Shown: positions 42,334-49,224 of the stretch, in pieces
Layout of the letters: every line of letters begins with the position of its first letter
Numbering within the stretch: position 1 is the first letter of the stretch
Assembly (NCBI GenBank): GCA_041389565.1
Contig: JAWKRP010000012.1
Span: 124,001 to 188,000 of the forward strand
DNA: 64,000 bases
Direction: 5' to 3'
DNA from: JACKEQ01 sp041389565
GTDB lineage: Bacteria; Myxococcota_A; UBA796; GCA-2862545
The notes under the pieces: model-generated
Told to the model about the DNA's origin: nothing
Seen by the model: the letters and a program-made list of their open reading frames with translations, nothing else
Databases searched by the model: none
Position numbers and translations under genes: made by a program

Positions 42334-44052
42334 TCATGACGTTTCGCGACGTCTGCGCCGCAACAGACCGAGCAGCGGGAGGAACAGGACCACCCGGGTG
42401 CCGGCGCACGAGCAGCCCCGGTCGTACACCTGCTGCGGATCGGTGCCGAGGTGGTACTCGTTCAGGTTGGTGAAGCCGTCGCCGTCGGGATCCTCCTCGG
42501 AGTCGTCGCGCAGCGGATCGAGGCCGTTCGCGATCTCCCAGTCGTCGCCCATACCGTCGAGATCTCCGTCGGGCGGCATGCGCGGCTCCCACGTGAAGGC
42601 CTCGCCCGGGCCGAGATCGATGGTGCCCCCGACGTTCGGGTTCACCTGCTGCGGCCAGTAGACCGACACCCAGCCCCCGTCGACGAGGCAGAACGGCGAG
42701 TACGCCACCTGCACGCTCCACGTGCCCGGGATCATGGCCTCGATGGCATAGCTGCCGTCGCGCGCCGAGAAGGCGATGCGGCGTACGTCCTCGGCCGCGT
42801 TCTCCGCGATGATCGCGGCTCCGTAGACGGGCTCGCCCGTGGCCCCGTCGCGCACGACCCCTTCGATGGACGACCCCTCGTCGGGCTCGATGCGACCGAG
42901 CTGGGTGGTCTCGCCTTCCGCGACGGTGAACCGGAGGGGCACGCCGTCGTCGTCGGACACCGCGCCCTCGACGATGCCGAGCGGCGCGCCGTAGACCTCG
43001 ATGCCCCACGTGCCGGCCTGGAGCTGGTCGACCACGAAGGTGCCGTCGGGCTCCACGCCCGCCGCGAGCCCCACCTGGGTGTCGACGTTCACCATCAGGA
43101 TGCTCGCGGCCGCGGTGTCGCCGGACGTGACGAGCGTTCCCACCACGCGCCCCTCGGCCGGCATGGTGAGGTCGAGGTCGGTGAGCACGGTGCCCTCGAG
43201 GTCGACCTCCAGCGGGAACAGCATCGGGCCCGGCTCGTCGGGGTAGTAGGTCTGGGCGTATCCGGGCTTCGTGGCCCACAGCTGGATCGGGCCCGGCTGG
43301 AGCCCGCCCACCTGCCAGCGCCCGAGCTCGTCGGTGGCCGTGACGAGCGTGGAACGCCCGGCGAACACGTGGATCTCGCCCCCCTGGAGGGGCCCGTCGG
43401 GGCCTTCGAGCACACCGCCGAGCGTGACCCCGTCGCGCACCGAGAACAGGCCCATGTCGGTGGTGGCGTCTTCGGCGACCACGGGCTCGGCGTCGTCTTC
43501 GAGCCACGCGCCCCGGTAGTACTGGTTCGGGACCTGCCCCTGGCGGAGCTCCACGAGGAACGTGCCGGGCAGCGTGCGGTAGTCGGGCAGGCCCCGCGCC
43601 TGGAACCGCCCTTCGGCGTCGGTGACGGCCACGCGCGAAGCGACGCTGATCTCGCGGTACCACGTGGGGAACAGCTCGATCGTGGCGTTCGCGAGCGGGC
43701 TGTGGTCGCGCCGGAAGATCTGGCCGTCGAGCACGCGCCCACGAGGCAGCTCCACGTCGATCGCGAGCGTCTGGGACGCTTCGAGCACGTGCGATGGCGC
43801 TTCGCAGGCACTCAGGGTGTCGCCCTCCCAGAGCTCCTGTGCGAACGAGGCCGAGGGCGGGATCACACGCAGCCGGTAGTCGCCGGCCTCCAGCCCCTCG
43901 ATCGCGAAGCGCCCGTCGGCACCCGACCCGACGTTGCCGAACCGGAACCGCCGGTCGTACGCGATGACGTTCGCGTTCTCGACGGGGTTCCCGTCGGCGT
44001 CGGTCACCTGCCCCTCGATCGTGCCCGCCCACGCGAGCCCGAGGGCGATCAC
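42334..44052 (-). CDS. Cell-surface protein with repeated carboxypeptidase-regulatory-like domains and a MYXO-CTERM-like tail
   Basis: 572 aa, GTG start at 44052 overlapping the M28-like gene stop (GTGA). The short N-terminus VIALGLAWAG leads directly into GTIEGQVTDADGNPVENANVI, the first of about five CarbopepD_reg-like beta-sandwich repeats (others at GRVLDGQIF, GVTLGGVLEGPDGPL, GRVVGTLVTSG and SSIEGVVRDGATGEPV). A Ca-binding TSP3-like segment (DPDGDGFTNLNEYHLGTDP) follows near residue 530. The tail CSCAGTRVVLFLPLLGLL then RRRRR matches a MYXO-CTERM layout. Likely exposed on the cell surface; ligand unknown. Confidence 0.78.
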   Translation of the reverse strand: MIALGLAWAGTIEGQVTDADGNPVENANVIAYDRRFRFGNVGSGADGRFAIEGLEAGDYRLRVIPPSASFAQELWEGDTLSACEAPSHVLEASQTLAIDVELPRGRVLDGQIFRRDHSPLANATIELFPTWYREISVASRVAVTDAEGRFQARGLPDYRTLPGTFLVELRQGQVPNQYYRGAWLEDDAEPVVAEDATTDMGLFSVRDGVTLGGVLEGPDGPLQGGEIHVFAGRSTLVTATDELGRWQVGGLQPGPIQLWATKPGYAQTYYPDEPGPMLFPLEVDLEGTVLTDLDLTMPAEGRVVGTLVTSGDTAAASILMVNVDTQVGLAAGVEPDGTFVVDQLQAGTWGIEVYGAPLGIVEGAVSDDDGVPLRFTVAEGETTQLGRIEPDEGSSIEGVVRDGATGEPVYGAAIIAENAAEDVRRIAFSARDGSYAIEAMIPGTWSVQVAYSPFCLVDGGWVSVYWPQQVNPNVGGTIDLGPGEAFTWEPRMPPDGDLDGMGDDWEIANGLDPLRDDSEEDPDGDGFTNLNEYHLGTDPQQVYDRGCSCAGTRVVLFLPLLGLLRRRRRETS

Positions 44053-45227
44053 GCGGGCTCCTTCGAGGCTTCCCCGCCCTTGATGGACTCGAGCAGCGGC
44101 GCGTCGTCGGCCACGCGCGCGAGGTCTTCGTCGAACCAGCGCACGATGCGCTCGGCGACATCGCAGGCCCGGGTGGCGGTGTCGGCGTCGGGCTCGGCAT
44201 CTTCGTCGCCCGACAGGGCCAGGGCGCGGTACCCGAACAGCATCGCCGCGCGCGCATCGGTCGTCCCGGCCTTGTCGATCGCGGGGATCTCGACTCCTGC
44301 CCACCGCAGGCGCTCCACGAGCGCGGGGCCGGTCGACCGGTGGCGCTGGCCGTACAGGATGCCCTCGCTCACGACGCCGCCGAGGGGCGGCCGACCGGGG
44401 TCGTCGAGGGCCAGCACGAACACGGGCTCGGCCAGCGTGGGCCCGTGCATGGCGAGGAACGCGGCCATGCCGTTCTGGTAGGCGTGCCCACAGCCCGTGA
44501 ACACGGCCCACAGCTCGGTGTTCCCGGTGGGCACGGCCTCGAAGCGACGCACGAGCTCGAGCAGCACGGCGGGACCGCTCGCATCTTCGCCGACCGCCTG
44601 CGCACGGCGCCGCATGAGCACCCCGAGCCCCACGGTGACGGCGAGCACGACGAGCGACGTGAGGTACATCCCCTGGGTGGGTCGCCCCCACGGCTGCGCC
44701 AGTGCGGACAGCGCGAGGAGCGACGTGACCACCACCGCCGAGCCGAACACGGCTTTCAGCGGCCTGCGGAACCACTTCGGACGGTCGGGGCGCCACGTCG
44801 GCGCGTCGAGGGGCGCGCTGATGACGACGGTTCCGAGCGGCTTCTCGGCGTGCATGGGCACGACGAGGTTGTAGGACGGGCTCTTGGGCGCCACACGGCG
44901 GAAGATCGAGAAGCTCCCTGTGTTCTCGGCCCACAGCGACAGCGTGAACGCTCCACACAGCCCGGCGCCGATCAGCGGATATCGAAGGCCGAGCACTCCG
45001 GCCGCGAGCAGGCCGAGCGCGTGCAGCCCGATGACGACGACGGGAGAGCTCCAGGCCACGAAGCCTTCGATGCGCCCGCGGATCGTCTCGGGCAGCCTTC
45101 CCTTCACGGCGTGCAGCATGTGCCGCTCGCCCTCCGAGCCCGCGTGGCGATGCTCCACGGCGGCGAGCTCGGACATGTCACGAGCGATGCGCGCGCGGCT
45201 CGACAGGACCCACCTCCACGCTCTCAC
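44049..45227 (-). CDS. M28-like membrane protein, probably non-catalytic
   Basis: 392 aa. Residues ~110-165 and ~210-340 follow the M28 aminopeptidase fold: TVVISAPLDAPTW sits where active members have an HxD zinc motif, ASGPAVLLELVRRFE matches the ASG-helix, and TELWAVFTGCGHAYQNGM the next strand. The zinc-binding His is replaced by Pro (APLDAP) and the other ligands are not seen, so it is probably a pseudo-peptidase. Three to four hydrophobic segments (VVVIGLHALGLLAAGVLGL, VVVTSLLALSALA, SLVVLAVTVGLGVLM) make it a membrane protein. It is coupled to the surface protein gene and divergent from the subtilase-like gene. Confidence 0.7.
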   Translation of the reverse strand: MRAWRWVLSSRARIARDMSELAAVEHRHAGSEGERHMLHAVKGRLPETIRGRIEGFVAWSSPVVVIGLHALGLLAAGVLGLRYPLIGAGLCGAFTLSLWAENTGSFSIFRRVAPKSPSYNLVVPMHAEKPLGTVVISAPLDAPTWRPDRPKWFRRPLKAVFGSAVVVTSLLALSALAQPWGRPTQGMYLTSLVVLAVTVGLGVLMRRRAQAVGEDASGPAVLLELVRRFEAVPTGNTELWAVFTGCGHAYQNGMAAFLAMHGPTLAEPVFVLALDDPGRPPLGGVVSEGILYGQRHRSTGPALVERLRWAGVEIPAIDKAGTTDARAAMLFGYRALALSGDEDAEPDADTATRACDVAERIVRWFDEDLARVADDAPLLESIKGGEASKEPA

Positions 45228-45311
45228 AGTAGTCCGTGGCCTTGCCCTCGGTCACGTGATTCACCTACAGTTGCGCCTCCCCACCATTCCCCGACGGGAG
45301 AAGGGCAGAGG

Positions 45312-46073
45312 ATGCGCTACAGAGGCAAGGAGTACACCGGCAAGGGCGTGAGGGTCGCGATCATCGACTCAGGGATCGATCGCTCCGACCCCCGCTTGAA
45401 GGGTGTCCAGATCGAGGGCTGGTTCATCGAGCTCGGCGCCACCGGTCATGCGCTCCTGAAGTCCGACTTCGAGGACGAGAACGGCCACGGCACCGAGATC
45501 GCGGCGGCCATCCACAAGGTCGCGCCCGACGCCACGCTCGTCGCGGTGAAGATCATGGGCGAGCGCCTCCGTACGAGCGCCGAGCTGATGGCCGCCGGCA
45601 TCGAGACGAGCGCGAACAGCAAGTGCCAGGTGGTCAACCTGTCGCTCGGTACGCCGAACATGGGCAAGGCGCTCCTGCTGCGCGAGTGCGTGGCGAACGC
45701 CGTGAACTACGGCAGCATCGTGCTCTCCGCCGCCCACCCGAAGGGCGAGCGCGCCTACCCCGCGGATCTCCCGGAGACCGTCGGTGTGGCGGCCCACCCC
45801 GACTGCCCGATCGACAAGTACTACTTCTTCGATCCCAAGCGCTTCTCGCGCAAGGAGTGGGGCGTCCTCTCCGACAAGTTCCTCACCCACGGGTACGGGC
45901 TGACGAAAGAGGGCGAGACGGGCCGCTTCCGGGGTCCCGGCCTCGCGACGGCGTACCTGTCCGGGTACGCGGCGTGCCTCGCCGAAGCCCTGCCGGGGCG
46001 CACCGCGGTCGAGCTGATCGACACGCTGAAGCGCACCGCGCTCATCCCCGTGCCCGGTCTCGGCTACGGGTGA
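45312..46073 (+). CDS. Subtilase-like (S8) protein lacking the catalytic serine
   Basis: 253 aa. Subtilisin-fold motifs: VRVAIIDSGID with the catalytic Asp near 18, ENGHGTEIAAAI with the His, and the strand VVNLSLG. However, the oxyanion Asn region reads LSAAHPKG instead of AAGN, and the nucleophile motif GTSxA reads RGPGLATAYLSG, with no Ser at that place. It is probably not a working protease, perhaps a binding or scaffolding version. No signal peptide. The start ATG 45312 has GGCAGAGG before it. The stop overlaps the next GTG (GTGA), coupling it to the FadL-like porin gene. Confidence 0.8.
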   Translation: MRYRGKEYTGKGVRVAIIDSGIDRSDPRLKGVQIEGWFIELGATGHALLKSDFEDENGHGTEIAAAIHKVAPDATLVAVKIMGERLRTSAELMAAGIETSANSKCQVVNLSLGTPNMGKALLLRECVANAVNYGSIVLSAAHPKGERAYPADLPETVGVAAHPDCPIDKYYFFDPKRFSRKEWGVLSDKFLTHGYGLTKEGETGRFRGPGLATAYLSGYAACLAEALPGRTAVELIDTLKRTALIPVPGLGYG

Positions 46074-47521
46074 TCGGGGTCCTCCTCGGGGGGCTCGCTT
46101 CCGCGCAGGTGCCCGACCTCTACGGGCTCGGAGCGCGGTTCTCAGGTGCGGGAGGCGGCGGCATCGCGCTCGTCGACGACGGCACGGCCGCATACCTCAA
46201 CCCGGCCGGGCTGTTCTACGTGCGGCGTCCGCACGCCGGGATCGGGTTCGGAGTGGCGAAGCACCGGTTCGAAGACGTGCCCGGGCTCTGGTGGGACACC
46301 AACCGCGACGGCACGCTCGACGCACGCGACGCTCCGCTCGAGGTGAAGGCCTCGCCGGCCGACGCCACCGGTCTGCACATCGAGGCCGGGCGGAACGTGG
46401 GCGGGAAGTTCGGCATCGGGCTCACGGCGTACATCCCCACCAACACGCTGATCCTGTTCGAGATGTTCGAGCCGAGCCTGCCGGCCTACGTGATGTACGA
46501 CAACCGCCTCCAGCGGTTCGTGGCCGCGGGCGGGGTCGGGGGCGAGATCCTTCCCGGGGTGAGCATCGGCGCGAGCATCGACCTGCTCGCGAAGGCCGAC
46601 GTCGACGTGCGGATGACGGTCGACGCCACGCTGGTCGCACCCGACGAGGACGACGAAGACCTCGAGGATGTCGTGGGGCAGATCACGGTCGACACCCACC
46701 ACCTGGCGCTGCGGGTGAAGCCCGCGTTCTCCCCGGTGTTCGGGGTGCAGCTGCATCCGGGCCGCTGGGTCCCCGCGCTCGAGGGCCTGTCGCTCGCCGG
46801 CACCTACCACGGAGCCGCGGGCTTCGACGTGAACACCGAGATCGACGTGCAGGCGAACGTGAACATCACGGACGTGGGCGACCTCGACCCGTTCGTCACG
46901 GCACTGATCCTGCAGTCCCGCCTGGCGATGCTCGACCACTACGTGCCGCCGCGCATCACGATCGGCGCGGCGTACTCGCGGGCCGACACCTTTGCGGTGT
47001 ACGCGGAGGGGCGGTGGAGTGACTGGCGCAGGCTCGTGCTGAACGTGGCCCGCGTGGAGGACGCCGTCATCACGTCGCCCCTCGTCGACATCGACGAGAA
47101 CATCGTCGACGGGAACGCGTACGGGCTGCTCGTGCGCCCGGTGTGGGCCCTGCGCGCCGGCACCGAGCTGCACCTCCCGAAGTGGAGCTTCGACACGAGC
47201 TGGAAGTACCTCCGGCTCACGGCCCGCGGGGGCTTCGCGTACGAGCAGAGCCCGATCCTGCAGCAGGGCGCCGACACGTCGATCCTCGACAGCGACCGCA
47301 CGACCTTCACGCTGGGTGCGGGCGCGGAGTTCTGGGACCCCCTGTCGCTCGTAGACGGAGCGGTGCGCATCGACGCGTTCTTCCAGACCCACCAGCTCGC
47401 CCGGCGGGTGCTCGACCGCCAGACCGACGTGCCGCGCGCGGGCTACCCGGTCGATGCGGCGGGGATTCCGGTAGGCGGGAACATCCTCGTGTTCGGAGCC
47501 CAGTGGTCGTTTGACTACTGA
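46070..47521 (+). CDS. FadL/OmpP1-like outer-membrane porin
   Basis: 483 aa, GTG 46070 in a GTGA overlap. Signal peptide IGVLLGGLASAQ, then VPDLYGLGARFSGAGGGG and IALVDDGTAAYLNPAGL, the N-terminal hatch-type motifs of the FadL/TodX family. The remainder alternates polar and hydrophobic residues as beta strands, ending VFGAQWSFDY with the C-terminal aromatic typical of outer-membrane barrels. Probably passes hydrophobic compounds; given the HCR-type enzyme in the window, aromatic acids are one possible substrate, but this is only inference. Confidence 0.82.
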   Translation: MIGVLLGGLASAQVPDLYGLGARFSGAGGGGIALVDDGTAAYLNPAGLFYVRRPHAGIGFGVAKHRFEDVPGLWWDTNRDGTLDARDAPLEVKASPADATGLHIEAGRNVGGKFGIGLTAYIPTNTLILFEMFEPSLPAYVMYDNRLQRFVAAGGVGGEILPGVSIGASIDLLAKADVDVRMTVDATLVAPDEDDEDLEDVVGQITVDTHHLALRVKPAFSPVFGVQLHPGRWVPALEGLSLAGTYHGAAGFDVNTEIDVQANVNITDVGDLDPFVTALILQSRLAMLDHYVPPRITIGAAYSRADTFAVYAEGRWSDWRRLVLNVARVEDAVITSPLVDIDENIVDGNAYGLLVRPVWALRAGTELHLPKWSFDTSWKYLRLTARGGFAYEQSPILQQGADTSILDSDRTTFTLGAGAEFWDPLSLVDGAVRIDAFFQTHQLARRVLDRQTDVPRAGYPVDAAGIPVGGNILVFGAQWSFDY

Positions 47522-48374
47522 CCGCGTCGGACGCCTGGCCCCCACGCCGAGCGGCGACCTGCACCTCGGGAACACGGTGGCGTTCGCGGCCTGCTGGCTG
47601 TCGGCGCGACAAGGCGGAGGGCGCGTGCTCCTGCGCGTCGAGGACGTCGATCGGAGCCGTGCACGCCGGCACATCGAAGACGAGCAGAAGCGAGACCTCG
47701 AGTGGCTCGGTCTGACGTGGGACACGGAGGTCCCGCCGCAGCGCGACCGCGACTACCCGCGCTGGCTCGGCTCGCTCCCCGACACCTACGTGTGCGCGTG
47801 CACGCGGCGCACGATCCAGGAGGGCGGCGGGAACCACCCTCTCGGGTGCCGCACGCGCGGCTCGGTGAACGGGGCCGTGCGGTACGCGCTCCCCGACCGG
47901 TGGGTGCGCTTCAACGACCGTGTGCACGGGCCCCGCGAGGTGCGCCCCCTCGAGTTCGGCGACCCCGTGCTCCGGCGGCGCGACGGGGTGTTCACGTACA
48001 ACCTGGCCGTCGTGGCCGACGACATCGCGGACGGAGTCACGGAGGTGGTGCGCGGCTCCGACCTGCTCGACTACACGGCCGTGCAGATCGAGCTGTGGAA
48101 GGCCTTCGGCGCCACGCCCCCCACCTGGCTCCACGCGCCACTCGTGCGCGGCCCGGACGGCCGCAAGCTCTCGAAATCCCATGGGGCGCTCGGCATCTCG
48201 GCGCTCCGCGACGCGGGCGTGTCGGTGCGCGCGATTCACGCGCTGGTGCTGGGCTGGTTGGGCATCGAGGGCGACGATCTGGCGTCCGCCGTGCCTTCGT
48301 TCGACCCCTCGAAGGTGACCCGCGAGCCCATCGATCTCCCCGAAGACTGGCGACAGCCGCTGGGCCTGCGTTAG
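47511..48374 (+). CDS. gluQ: Glutamyl-Q tRNA(Asp) synthetase
   Basis: 287 aa. A truncated glutamyl-tRNA synthetase: LAPTPSGDLHLGNTVAF is the HIGH region, LLRVEDVDRSR is conserved, CACTRRTIQ with downstream Cys residues supplies the zinc site, and KLSKSHGA is the KMSKS loop. The anticodon-binding domain is missing, which marks GluQ; the enzyme attaches Glu to queuosine of tRNA(Asp). The start is TTG at 47511, with an 11-nt overlap with the porin gene; no better start lies in frame before the HIGH region. Confidence 0.9.
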   Translation: MTTDRVGRLAPTPSGDLHLGNTVAFAACWLSARQGGGRVLLRVEDVDRSRARRHIEDEQKRDLEWLGLTWDTEVPPQRDRDYPRWLGSLPDTYVCACTRRTIQEGGGNHPLGCRTRGSVNGAVRYALPDRWVRFNDRVHGPREVRPLEFGDPVLRRRDGVFTYNLAVVADDIADGVTEVVRGSDLLDYTAVQIELWKAFGATPPTWLHAPLVRGPDGRKLSKSHGALGISALRDAGVSVRAIHALVLGWLGIEGDDLASAVPSFDPSKVTREPIDLPEDWRQPLGLR

Positions 48375-48444
48375 CATCTGCGTACCTGCCCCCCGCGCTC
48401 CCGGCGCACCTCCCTCCCCTCCCCCTCTCTCCCCGAGTCTCTCC

Positions 48445-49221
48445 ATGTCTGAGTCCCTCGCCCCTGCCGAGGCAGGATCCGATCGTTCCGCGGACGTCCA
48501 CCCGGAAGGGGATGCCGAGCGTCCGTGGCTCGACGAGGCCCTCGCGGACACGCCCACGCCCCACACCCGTGTGGCCACGTCGCGGGTCGACGCCGCGCTG
48601 CAGAGCTGGCGCACCGAGACGGTGGAGCGCCGCCAGGCGTGGGACGCCGAGCAGGAGGTCCTCGCCGCCGAGCAGGCCACGCGTCGCGCGCGCCTCACCC
48701 GCGTCTCGCTCGCTGGAGCCGGCGTGTTCACGGTCATGGCCGCGGTCGGCGTCGCTGTGGCGCTCGCGCTCGCCCCCACGCCCGCGGTCGGCGCGCTGTC
48801 CGCGGCTCCCTCCGCTTCCCCGGCCGCCACGGTCGCTCCGGAGATCCCGGTCATCGGCTCGGAGGGCACGCTCGAGGCTCCCGAGACGGTCGTCGAGGTC
48901 GCCGCGAGCCCTGCGGCCCTCGACGGGCTCGGCATCGTCGGCGATGCGCAGAGCTGGGAGCGCAGCGGCGCACTCTGGATCCTCATGGACTACACGGGAG
49001 ACCCGCTCGATCTCCGGTGGTCCGACGCGAGCGGCGCCGAGGTCATGGAGCCGACGCCCTGTCTGAACACGGTCGGAGGCGGGGTCCGGCGCTGCTACGT
49101 GGGTCGCACGGCCAAGCGCGTGTCGCTGGCCCTCGCAGACGGCGCGGTGCCCGGCACGTGGACCGCCAGTGCGTGCCGCGGCGACACCTGCCTGCCGGTC
49201 GCGACCTACCTGGTCGAGTAG
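48445..49221 (+). CDS. Single-pass membrane protein of unknown function
   Basis: 258 aa. An acidic N-terminus and a charged helical stretch (RTETVERRQAWDAEQEVLAAEQ, residues ~55-76) precede one transmembrane segment (VSLAGAGVFTVMAAVGVAVALALA, residues ~87-110). A Pro/Ala-rich linker and a C-terminal domain follow, with two Cys pairs (TPCLNTVGGGVRRCY, SACRGDTCLP). The positive stop of the charged stretch suggests the C-terminal domain is periplasmic. Upstream 48375-48444 is pyrimidine-rich with no Shine-Dalgarno. Function unknown. Confidence 0.75.
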   Translation: MSESLAPAEAGSDRSADVHPEGDAERPWLDEALADTPTPHTRVATSRVDAALQSWRTETVERRQAWDAEQEVLAAEQATRRARLTRVSLAGAGVFTVMAAVGVAVALALAPTPAVGALSAAPSASPAATVAPEIPVIGSEGTLEAPETVVEVAASPAALDGLGIVGDAQSWERSGALWILMDYTGDPLDLRWSDASGAEVMEPTPCLNTVGGGVRRCYVGRTAKRVSLALADGAVPGTWTASACRGDTCLPVATYLVE

Positions 49222-49224
49222 CCG

